Positions 1 to 6,641 of a DNA stretch of 15,902 nt are shown in pieces; within the stretch, counting starts at the first letter, position 1, and the number at the start of each line of letters is the position of its first letter. Below the pieces are notes generated by a model. It saw nothing but the letters and a program-made list of their open reading frames with translations, was not told where the DNA came from and ran no database searches. Source of the stretch: DATAYF01 sp036272735. Its GTDB lineage: Bacteria > Chloroflexota > Ktedonobacteria > Ktedonobacterales > Ktedonobacteraceae. The translations under genes and the position numbers were made by a program. The stretch covers positions 1 to 15,902 of the forward strand of contig DATAYF010000410.1 in assembly GCA_036272735.1 (NCBI GenBank). The letters run 5' to 3'.

Positions 1-357
1 ACTTAATCTATATATATCCCAATAGTTGTAGACAAGCACAAAGTGACTCTCTGCCTGGTTCATGCTTTATGTATCGTTATATGGGTGATGACATGTTACC
101 ATCTATGCAGGATAGTGGCGCAAACCATTAATGATCCTTTATGTATTGCTGTATGGGAGGGATGGCGTATTGCTTTCGGCATTTTAGCTAGTGTGTTAGA
201 ATATCCCAGAAAGATAGGGATCTGGTATAAAGGGTCCCAAAACAAGGGAGCGGTAGCTTATGCATGGCGCTCCTTCCTGACAATACTCATTTTTTGATGA
301 ATGCGGGCGGTATCAGCAATGATGCTCCCTTTGTATAGATGATGGTGAGAAGGATCT
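1..357. other. Region with no convincing gene upstream of the dehydrogenase
   Basis: No recognisable protein family, tRNA or long repeat was found here. A frame from GTG at 43 to 297 (+) would encode 84 residues with a hydrophobic start and many Cys and Trp residues. It has no Shine-Dalgarno sequence before the GTG and a stop at 4-6 upstream in the same frame, so it is neither a well-initiated gene nor the visible tail of a longer one. I found no -35/-10 pair of good quality for the gene that starts at 358. Confidence 0.5.
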
Positions 358-2520
358 ATGTGGACCTCAACTCTGGATTTCGACCCCAAACGTGTCTTTC
401 TAACGAAGTTTCTTGCACGTTTCTGGCGAAACGCGTGTTTCTCCTCGTTCGCTCCATTGAGCGTCCAAAACTTGCCTCGCCAGTCGCTTCCTGCTAGTAA
501 CTGGGTGCGTGTGCGCAATCGCCTGGCGGGTATCAGTGGCGATGATTTGCACTACGTACAGGGCGCGGGTGATCTGCGTGTGGCACCGGCCGCGCTGCCG
601 ACGTATAAACGGAGCTATCCGGGTCGCGAGGTGGTGGGTGAGGTAATTGAAATTGGGGAGGACGTTCAGCATCTGAACGTGGGGGATCGTGTGGTCTTGC
701 AATATATGCCCAATTGTGTGACTTCGGGCGTCCAGAAATTGTGCTCCGCGTGCGCCGCCGGTTTTTATAATTTGTGCGAAAAGGGTCTACTTCCTGGACC
801 ACAGTCGTTTGGAGGTGGTTGGAGTGAGGAGATGCTGCTGCACGAAGATCAGCTTTTCCGTGTTGCTCCGATGATGAGCGATGAGCAGGCCATGATGATC
901 GAGCCGACCGCTGTCGCGCTCCATGCTGTCCTCCGCCATCTACCCAGGCCTGGAGACCAGGTGTTGATCGTGGGGGCTGGAAGTATTGGCCTGTTGACGT
1001 TACAGGTGGTGCGCGCGCTTGTGCCCGATGCCAAAATTAGCATCCTGGCGCGCCACTCATTTCAAGTGGAACAGGCCACGCGTATGGGTGCCAGCCATAT
1101 CATTTATCCTGGGGATAGCTACGCCAGCATTCAGCGTGTGACCAGCGCGCAGCGCTACCAGGGCGTGCTTGGGAACCGTGTATTGATGGGTGGGTATGAT
1201 GTAATTTATGATGCGGTTGGACGCGCAAAGACGTTACACGATGCATTACGCTGGGTACGTGCTCGTGGGGCTGTCGTCCTGGTTGGCTTGACCCTTTCTA
1301 TGATGCAGATCGATCTCACGCCCGTGTGGTTTCAAGAGATCGATCTGCTGGGCTCGCTCAGCCACGGCATCGAGAATTGGCCGCCCCATTCCCTGGAACA
1401 GCGTTCGACCTTCGACCTCGTGCAGCGTTATATGCAGCAAGGAAAGTTGCACCCGGAGCAATTGATTACGCACCGCTTCGCGCTTAATAATTATCGTGAT
1501 GCCTTGCTCACCGCTATGAACAAGGCGCAGAGCCAGTCGATTAAAACCGTGTTCGACTATTCGCTCGTGCCCGCCTCGGTGGTGCCTAATGTACGTGCCT
1601 CGGCTCGCCGGGTACGTCCCACTGCACCCATTGAGCGCCCACCCGAACTAGTACAGGAGCCACAGCCGCAGGCACAGGTTGTCTCTAGTAATGCCGAAAC
1701 CCAGAAAGAGCAAGTGCCAGAAATCGCCAGGCCACCTCACTTCCTTCCTGAGCCAATACCGGGCGATATCAGCGATTTTCCAGAGATTGATGAGGAATTG
1801 CCCGAACCTGACGAGGGTGAGGCGACGGTAAAGGTGAATGTGGATGAAATTCGTGCACTGCTGAATGCCTCTTCTCATGCGAAACCCCAGCAGACAAAGG
1901 CGCCAGAACCCCACAAGAAACCTGAGCAAGAAGAGAAGCCCAAACCTCAAGAAGAGGCAGCCCTGCAAGAAGAGAAGCCCAAACTTCAAGAAGAGGCAGT
2001 CCTGCAAGAAGAGAAGCCAGTGCCAGAATTTCAAGAGGAACCTGTGCTTGAAGAGCCAGAGCTTCGAGAGGAATCCGTACTTGAAGAGGAGCCAAAACTT
2101 CAGGAGGAGCCTGTACTTCAAGCGGAGTCTGAGCAAGAAGAGAAGCCCAACCTTCGGGAAGAGTCCACGCACGAGGAAGAGGCGGTTCTTGAAGAGGAGT
2201 CCAAACCTCAAGAACAGTCTGAGTCTCAGGAAGAACTCGTGTATGAGCCAGAGTTTCAGGAAGAACCGGTGTATGAGCAAGGGCCAGAACCTCAGGAGGA
2301 GCCTATGTACGAGGAAGAATACGTACATGAGGAAGAGCCAGAACCTCAGGAGGAGCCAGTGCCTGAATACTCTCTAGACGAGCATATGGATGATGGTGAT
2401 ACTGCTGCTCCAGAAGAAACGGAGCAGGAAGCAGTGATTAGCAAGCCTGCTAAAGTGGTACACAGGCCAGGATCAGCGAAGAAGTCGCCTGCGCGTTCGC
2501 GCTCACGCAGGAAAAAATAA
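358..2520 (+). CDS. Zinc-type alcohol dehydrogenase-like (MDR) protein with long acidic repeat tail
   Basis: The first ~400 residues are a medium-chain dehydrogenase/reductase: a GroES-like domain, then a Rossmann domain with GAGSIG at 206-211 for a dinucleotide cofactor. Four cysteines (120, 129, 132, 140) fit the structural zinc lobe, with the first displaced by a short insertion. The catalytic zinc site looks damaged. The usual GICG motif reads GISG (Ser60) and the usual GHE reads GRE (Arg90-Glu91), while the later Glu of the MIEP motif is kept. Classical zinc-dependent alcohol oxidation is therefore doubtful; a zinc-independent reductase or a non-enzymatic role is possible. Residues ~402-720 form a Pro/Glu/Gln-rich, strongly acidic, probably disordered tail ending in a basic Arg/Lys/Ser patch. 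A typical family member is ~340-400 residues long. An AGAAGG ribosome binding site lies four bases before the ATG. The substrate is unknown. Confidence 0.88.
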   Translation: MWTSTLDFDPKRVFLTKFLARFWRNACFSSFAPLSVQNLPRQSLPASNWVRVRNRLAGISGDDLHYVQGAGDLRVAPAALPTYKRSYPGREVVGEVIEIGEDVQHLNVGDRVVLQYMPNCVTSGVQKLCSACAAGFYNLCEKGLLPGPQSFGGGWSEEMLLHEDQLFRVAPMMSDEQAMMIEPTAVALHAVLRHLPRPGDQVLIVGAGSIGLLTLQVVRALVPDAKISILARHSFQVEQATRMGASHIIYPGDSYASIQRVTSAQRYQGVLGNRVLMGGYDVIYDAVGRAKTLHDALRWVRARGAVVLVGLTLSMMQIDLTPVWFQEIDLLGSLSHGIENWPPHSLEQRSTFDLVQRYMQQGKLHPEQLITHRFALNNYRDALLTAMNKAQSQSIKTVFDYSLVPASVVPNVRASARRVRPTAPIERPPELVQEPQPQAQVVSSNAETQKEQVPEIARPPHFLPEPIPGDISDFPEIDEELPEPDEGEATVKVNVDEIRALLNASSHAKPQQTKAPEPHKKPEQEEKPKPQEEAALQEEKPKLQEEAVLQEEKPVPEFQEEPVLEEPELREESVLEEEPKLQEEPVLQAESEQEEKPNLREESTHEEEAVLEEESKPQEQSESQEELVYEPEFQEEPVYEQGPEPQEEPMYEEEYVHEEEPEPQEEPVPEYSLDEHMDDGDTAAPEETEQEAVISKPAKVVHRPGSAKKSPARSRSRRKK
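1930..2370 (+). repeat. 39-bp tandem repeat grading into degenerate Glu/Pro/Gln-rich coding repeat
   Basis: Two adjacent 39-base units (1930-1968 and 1969-2007) differ at only two positions, giving Pro-to-Leu and Ala-to-Val changes. A third unit starts at 2008 and diverges after a few codons. To about 2370 the frame continues as irregular blocks built on QEEP, EEPV and EEKP. The unit is a multiple of three, so copy-number change would keep the reading frame of the dehydrogenase tail. Long open frames on the opposite strand here are by-products of the GAA/GAG-rich sequence. Confidence 0.85.
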
Positions 2521-2572
2521 TACAGGGGAACGCTGACCAGAACAACCCTGGTCAGCGTTCCCCTGTATTATT
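2512..2572. terminator. 25-bp perfect hairpin shared by convergent dehydrogenase and hspR genes
   Basis: Arms 2516-2540 and 2548-2572 are perfectly complementary around a 7-base loop. In the minus-strand direction the stem is followed by a U-rich tract (complement of the A run at 2512-2517), giving a textbook intrinsic terminator for grpE-dnaJ-hspR. In the plus direction the T tract is weak. The TAA of the dehydrogenase lies in the left arm and the TGA of hspR in the right arm. Confidence 0.9.
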
Positions 2573-2935
2573 GAAGCCGTGTTGTAGGCGCTCAATAATG
2601 TCTTTTAAGCGGCGTGTCTCGGCCTCATGCTGATCGCGCAATTCCTCTATCTCGCGCTCCAGATCGAGCTGCATTTGTTCCATGCGGTCCTTCATGTGCA
2701 GGATCGCCTCGACGCCTGCCAGGTTTACACCCAGGTCGCGCATCAAACTACGAATCTGGATGACGCGTTCGATGTCGCGTTCTGAATAGAGCCGGGGACT
2801 ATGCGGACTACTTCCCTTGCGAGCGGGCGCGACCAGCCCCAGATGTTCGTAATGGCGCAGGGTTTGCTCATGCACTTCGGCTCGCTGGGCCGCCACGCTG
2901 ATGATATACCACGCGCCATCACTTTTCTCTAGCAT
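2552..2935 (-). CDS. hspR: HspR-type MerR family heat-shock repressor
   Basis: This 127-residue protein has the MerR-type winged helix-turn-helix near the N-terminus, with the hallmark QTLRHYEHLGLV at residues 24-35 and RLYSERDIERV around 48-58. A coiled-coil dimerisation helix rich in Glu, Arg and Gln follows (~85-120). HspR represses dnaK-type heat-shock operons by binding HAIR inverted repeats and uses DnaK as corepressor in actinobacteria; that is family knowledge. It lies 14 bases after dnaJ and is the last gene of grpE-dnaJ-hspR, the usual HspR position. A HAIR-like site in the grpE promoter supports autoregulation. A GGGG tract ten bases before the ATG is the likely ribosome binding site. 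The stop codon lies inside the terminator hairpin. Confidence 0.9.
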   Translation of the reverse strand: MLEKSDGAWYIISVAAQRAEVHEQTLRHYEHLGLVAPARKGSSPHSPRLYSERDIERVIQIRSLMRDLGVNLAGVEAILHMKDRMEQMQLDLEREIEELRDQHEAETRRLKDIIERLQHGFNNTGER

Positions 2936-2949
2936 GATTGCTCATCCCC

Positions 2950-3984
2950 TTATGTATAGATTTCCGCGTTGCCGCGACGGCCGCGTGCCAGGCGCTCAAA
3001 CAGCTCGCGTTCCTCGGCTGTGAGGTTCATTGGTAGCACGACTTTTACGCGTGCATACAGGTTGCCGTGGTCTTCGCCGCGCAGCATGGGCATGCCTTTA
3101 TTGGTCAGCCGGAAGATACGGTCGTTTTGTGTCTCGGCTGGAATGGTCAGCATGAGTTTTTTGTTATCGGGCGTTGGCACGCCGACTTGCCCCCCTAACA
3201 TGGCGGTGACGAGGTTCACGTCAACGTTGGTGTACAGATCGTCGCCTTTGCGTTCAAAGGTCGCGTCTGGCCGCACAACAATGACGAGCAGTAAATCCCC
3301 GCGCGGCCCTCCACCCAGGCCCGGTTGCCCTTCGCCTGCGACGCGGATTTTCGATCCATTATCGACCCCCGCGGGTATTTTTACCTGGATACGTTTATTG
3401 CGTGGTAATGAGCCCTGCCCTGCACAGGTTGGGCACGGCCTGCCGCCTTGTTCGCCGGTACCGTGACACTTTGGGCACACCTCGGTCGACTGGATGTTGA
3501 ACGTGCGCATGCCGCCAGCATACGCCTCTTGAAACGTCACCTCGACCGGTTGCTCGATGTTATCGCCTGCTCGCCTGCGCATGTTACGCGTCGCAGCCCC
3601 CGCCGTATTGCCCATTCCTCCCATGCCTCGATTGCCGAACAGGGTCTCGAAGAAGTCGGAGAAACCAGATCCGCTCGTATCGAAACCGAAGGGAGAACCT
3701 TGCCCCTCGTATTGATAAGTGGTGCGCCGACCTGCTCCTGCAAAGGGATTGCTGTACTGCTCTTGCCAGTTAGGACCAAGGGTATCGTATTTCTGGCGTT
3801 TTGTGGTATCGGAAAGCACCTCATAGGCTTCGTTGATCTCTTTGAACTTCTCTTCTGCCTTCGCATCGCCGGGATTAACGTCAGGATGATATTTGCGTGC
3901 TAGCTTGCGGAACGATTTTTTGATCTCTTCGGCGCTTGCTCCCTTGGCAATTCCTAGTATTTTATAATAATCTTTGTAATCCAT
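2950..3984 (-). CDS. dnaJ: DnaJ/CbpA-type Hsp40 co-chaperone with a half zinc finger
   Basis: A J domain (residues 1-70) carries the HPD motif at 33-35, needed to stimulate DnaK ATPase. A Gly/Phe-rich linker covers ~76-135. The cysteine region has only two CxxCxGxG-type motifs (170-177 and 184-191), whereas canonical DnaJ has four forming two zinc sites. The C-terminal substrate-binding beta domains follow from ~195, with the expected VKIPAGV and GDLL signatures. At 344 residues it is shorter than the ~375 of classical DnaJ, and its architecture lies between type I DnaJ and CbpA-like proteins. It would deliver unfolded clients to DnaK in the cytoplasm. It sits between grpE and hspR; an AAAGGG sequence ahead of the ATG is a plausible ribosome binding site. 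Confidence 0.93.
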   Translation of the reverse strand: MDYKDYYKILGIAKGASAEEIKKSFRKLARKYHPDVNPGDAKAEEKFKEINEAYEVLSDTTKRQKYDTLGPNWQEQYSNPFAGAGRRTTYQYEGQGSPFGFDTSGSGFSDFFETLFGNRGMGGMGNTAGAATRNMRRRAGDNIEQPVEVTFQEAYAGGMRTFNIQSTEVCPKCHGTGEQGGRPCPTCAGQGSLPRNKRIQVKIPAGVDNGSKIRVAGEGQPGLGGGPRGDLLLVIVVRPDATFERKGDDLYTNVDVNLVTAMLGGQVGVPTPDNKKLMLTIPAETQNDRIFRLTNKGMPMLRGEDHGNLYARVKVVLPMNLTAEERELFERLARGRRGNAEIYT

Positions 3985-4004
3985 ATGCCAGCCCTTTGAG
4001 TGTT

Positions 4005-4040
4005 GAGGGGAACGAGATGGCTTATCGCCTTGCTCCCCTC
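4005..4040 (-). promoter_or_regulatory. Intergenic hairpin between grpE and dnaJ
   Basis: In the 62-base gap, arms 4005-4016 and 4029-4040 pair over 12 positions with one G-U wobble and one mismatch, around a 12-base loop. No U tract follows on the minus strand, so it is more likely an RNA processing or stability element, or a partial attenuator setting grpE:dnaJ ratios, than a full terminator. Confidence 0.45.
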
Positions 4041-4046
4041 GAGTGC

Positions 4047-4613
4047 TTACTTCGTTCCCATACTGACTTTGACGCGGGCCGGACGTAGTGTCTCGTTTCC
4101 GAGTGTGTAGCCTTTGCGTACCTCTTCTACGATGGTTCCCTCCGGCTTATCGCTATCTGCGATGGCCTCAATGGCTTCATGCAGATAAGGGTTGAATGTT
4201 TCCCCTACCGTCGATACCGGGTTCAGCCCCTCGTTGCGCAGAATCTCGTTCATCTGCCATTGGAACATGCGCAACGTTTGTTGTAGCTCCTGTACTGTCA
4301 TCGTATTCTGGTACATCAGGGCACGTTCGATGTTATCCATCACATCCAGCATTTTAAAGAGCAGGGACTTTTTCTGCGCCTGAACACGATCAGTGACCAG
4401 GCGTTCCTGGCGCTTGCGAATGTTGTCGACATCTGCTCTTTCGCGCACAAATTTATTCCAGTTTTCGGCCGTCTCCTGCTGTGCTTGCGTCAATTGGGCC
4501 TCTAACTCAGCAATACGAGCCACTTCGGGTGAAAGCTGTTGCTTGCCATTGTCCTGCGGTTGCGTATTGATTGATTGCTGTTCTGCTGCTTTTTCCTGAG
4601 ATTCTTCTGACAC
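4047..4613 (-). CDS. grpE: GrpE nucleotide exchange factor
   Basis: GrpE releases ADP from DnaK and so resets the Hsp70 cycle. The protein has a hydrophilic Gln/Glu-rich N-terminus, a long coiled-coil dimerisation helix (~residues 28-85), the conserved MLDVMDNIERAL segment, and a C-terminal beta domain with FNPYLHEAI and a final GYTLGNETLRPARVKVS stretch typical of the family. I place the start at GTG 4611-4613, because GGAGAGAGG lies seven bases upstream. An in-frame TTG at 4629-4631 would overlap that ribosome binding site and is unlikely. The product is 188 residues. It is the first gene of the heat-shock operon, with a ~130-nt leader from the predicted promoter. dnaK itself is not nearby. 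Confidence 0.95.
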   Translation of the reverse strand: MSEESQEKAAEQQSINTQPQDNGKQQLSPEVARIAELEAQLTQAQQETAENWNKFVRERADVDNIRKRQERLVTDRVQAQKKSLLFKMLDVMDNIERALMYQNTMTVQELQQTLRMFQWQMNEILRNEGLNPVSTVGETFNPYLHEAIEAIADSDKPEGTIVEEVRKGYTLGNETLRPARVKVSMGTK

Positions 4614-4646
4614 GATGCTGCCTCTCTCCAATAAGTTCTTATTCCA

Positions 4647-4691
4647 AACGCCAACGCCACTGCTGTGGTTAGCGCGACGCGCTCAGGCGTT
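4647..4691 (-). promoter_or_regulatory. Possible three-way RNA junction in the grpE leader
   Basis: Read on the minus strand, AACGCC (4686-4691) can pair with GGCGTT (4647-4652). It would enclose two small hairpins: AGCGC-GAC-GCGCT (4671-4683) and CCAC-loop-GTGG (4657-4668). GGCGTT is duplicated in tandem, so the closing helix has two registers. A short AT-rich hairpin lies just before the grpE ribosome binding site. No segment clearly complementary to that binding site was found, so a simple RNA thermometer is not supported. Confidence 0.3.
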
Positions 4692-4751
4692 CGGATCAGT
4701 AGTAGGTAATTTATGAAAAGTAATGAGAATGCGAAACTTTATCAATGCTGT

Positions 4752-4780
4752 AGTATAAAACTTGAGTCACTTGTTGTCAA
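4752..4780 (-). promoter_or_regulatory. Housekeeping-sigma promoter of grpE-dnaJ-hspR
   Basis: On the minus strand, TTGACA (4775-4780) and TATACT (4752-4757) are separated by exactly 17 bases, a near-consensus promoter. Transcription would start around 4745, about 130 bases before the grpE start codon. A strong promoter of this kind suits control by a repressor. Confidence 0.85.
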
Positions 4781-4781
4781 A
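4761..4781. promoter_or_regulatory. HAIR-like HspR operator in the grpE promoter
   Basis: The HAIR consensus is CTTGAGT-N7-ACTCAAG. Here CTTGAGT at 4761-4767 is a perfect half-site; the other half, TGTCAAA at 4775-4781 after exactly seven bases, matches four of seven positions. It fills the spacer and overlaps the -35 box, so bound HspR would block RNA polymerase. The degenerate half-site may be constrained because it doubles as the TTGACA box. Confidence 0.7.
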
Positions 4782-4809
4782 CGTTTGCTGGTGATATACA
4801 AGTATGCGC

Positions 4810-6522
4810 TCAAGCTTCCAGTTTCAGTTGGCTGATTGTGCTCAGGAGCAGTTGGGTCAGCACCTCAAGATTCTCGGCGCTAAAATCGAAGCGCGCACCG
4901 GCGGCCTCAAACAGTTCGGGCAGCGTGCGCGTAGCACCCAACGAGAGTGCGTACCGATACTGCTGCAAAGCAGCCTGCGAGTCTTGCAGATAATTACGCC
5001 AGACCTGGAGCGCACCCACCATAGCAAAGGCGTACTCGATATAATAGAATGGGACCTGGAAGAAGTGCAGTATTTCTTGCCAGCCGCTTCTGAGCGCATC
5101 CTCGTGCCCGCTCCAATCAATCTCTGGCTGATACCGTTGCGCAAGTTCAGCCCACTTCTCATCGACTTTAGCTAGATCTTGCGCCTCCTTGGGATGCTCA
5201 TATACCCAGTGCTGGAAAGCATCAGCCCACGCAATTGATGGCATATAGTTCGTTAAGGTAGATTCGAGGTGTTGCATGCGAATCAACGCCTCTTCACGCT
5301 CGCTGCACAAATCTGCACGATGCAGGTACAGCGCGCCAATAAACTCCATACTCGTCGATGCCACCTCAGCAAATTCTATCGGCACGGCTTGCTCGGAACG
5401 CTGTTGCACGTAGCGCAAAGGATGGGTCTCAAAGGTGTGGAAAGCATGGCCGAGTTCGTGGAAAATCAAGGGCACCACTACCTTGATCGAGTTCACGTGC
5501 CCAAAGATGAACGGACGCCGCACCACTTCCAGTGGCAGGTTGTATCCGCCAGGAGCTTTAGCGGGCCGCTCTTCCAGGTCAAGCAGGTTCTCCTGTATCA
5601 TCGTCTCAAAATAGGCTTTGAGTTGTGGATCGATAAGCTGGAAAACCGGTACGCACTGCTGCAAAAGGGCAGGGATATCCGTGATCGCACGCGGTGCTTC
5701 GCTCGCCCTGGGATTCACAATACTGTCCCAGGGGCGCAGACGCTCCACGCCGAGCAATTGCACGTGCCGGGCGCGCAATTGCTGCGCGGCAGGCACAATC
5801 ACCTGCTCAACCGCCGCGTGAAAAGCCTTGCAGTCAGCGGGCGCATAATCGAAGCGCAACAATTGCCGCCAACGATAGGCGCGGTAACTCTCGCAGCCAG
5901 CATTCTGCGCAATCCGTTGGCGCAGTTGCATCAATTTTACCCAGATGGCGTTGATCTTCTCCCGATCCTGCAACTGGCGCGCTGTGATCGTGCGCCAGGC
6001 TTGCTCACGCCGTGAGCGGTCGGGGTCATTCAGGGCGGTATACAGGGCGGCAAGCGGTATCTCTTTACCTTCCCACGTCACCATCTGTGAGCCGCGAATC
6101 TCCATGTAGGCGTCGCTGAGCACTTTGTCCTGGGTCAACAACGGCAGGTTTATCTCGCGGTAGAGCTCGGCCTCGGTGCGTAGGTTGCGCAGGGGAATCG
6201 CGAAACCTTCGATGGTCAAACCGCTGGCAAGCAGTTGCTCTTTGATCTGCTGGTCCGCCGTCTGAAGGGACTCGTAGACATCCTCCATGAAACGCTGCTT
6301 GCGCCGGGCAACCTCGCTATCTTCTGTATTCTGGGTGGTGGCAATTTCAAAGCGGACCATCGTCTCGTCCGTTAGTGCGCACAGATCCGACCATTGCGCC
6401 AGCCAGGCTGGCAAGATTGCTGGCGTAAGCTCAGTAGCCGATAACTCACGATACCACGGTTCAATTTCAGGCCAGCTTAAGCATGCAAAAGCCTCGCTGC
6501 TGGTTGGTAGCGTCGTAAACAT
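4810..6522 (-). CDS. M3-family zinc oligopeptidase (oligoendopeptidase F-like)
   Basis: This 570-residue cytoplasmic metallopeptidase carries the HExxH zinc motif as HELGH at residues 355-359, followed by HTFETHPL. The downstream Glu-rich segment EFAEVASTSMEF is expected to supply the third zinc ligand. The long helical N-terminal part and C-terminal YYIEYAFAMVGALQVW segment fit the oligoendopeptidase F/M3 fold, and the length is normal for the family. Such enzymes cleave short peptides during peptide recycling. A GAAAGGA ribosome binding site lies about seven bases before the ATG. It is 119 bases downstream of scpA on the same strand and may be cotranscribed or have its own start. No terminator is visible between it and the grpE promoter. 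Confidence 0.92.
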   Translation of the reverse strand: MFTTLPTSSEAFACLSWPEIEPWYRELSATELTPAILPAWLAQWSDLCALTDETMVRFEIATTQNTEDSEVARRKQRFMEDVYESLQTADQQIKEQLLASGLTIEGFAIPLRNLRTEAELYREINLPLLTQDKVLSDAYMEIRGSQMVTWEGKEIPLAALYTALNDPDRSRREQAWRTITARQLQDREKINAIWVKLMQLRQRIAQNAGCESYRAYRWRQLLRFDYAPADCKAFHAAVEQVIVPAAQQLRARHVQLLGVERLRPWDSIVNPRASEAPRAITDIPALLQQCVPVFQLIDPQLKAYFETMIQENLLDLEERPAKAPGGYNLPLEVVRRPFIFGHVNSIKVVVPLIFHELGHAFHTFETHPLRYVQQRSEQAVPIEFAEVASTSMEFIGALYLHRADLCSEREEALIRMQHLESTLTNYMPSIAWADAFQHWVYEHPKEAQDLAKVDEKWAELAQRYQPEIDWSGHEDALRSGWQEILHFFQVPFYYIEYAFAMVGALQVWRNYLQDSQAALQQYRYALSLGATRTLPELFEAAGARFDFSAENLEVLTQLLLSTISQLKLEA

Positions 6523-6641
6523 GTATGCATCCTTTCGTCATGGAAGAGCGCCTGACAACTTCTTTCGTTCGTGCAATTAGCGAAGTTCCTCTATCGTACC
6601 AGAACCATACACATTTTTCCAGGGATACGTTTGTCCTGGAC

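Noticed and set aside
43..297. 84-codon plus-strand frame starting with GTG
   Set aside because: No ribosome binding site, no family resemblance and an upstream in-frame stop; not strong enough to call a gene.
1648..2328. Long minus-strand open frame opposite the dehydrogenase tail
   Set aside because: Leu/Phe/Arg-rich low-complexity translation produced by the GAA/GAG-rich repeat on the other strand; no start signal.
1865..2377. Plus-strand open frame in a second reading frame of the repeat
   Set aside because: Lys/Arg/Asn/Ser-rich shadow of the same tandem repeat within a well-supported gene.
4029..4060. GAGTGCTTA near the 3' end of grpE as a CIRCE half-site
   Set aside because: No matching TTAGCACTC at the nine-base CIRCE spacing, and it lies inside the operon rather than at a promoter.
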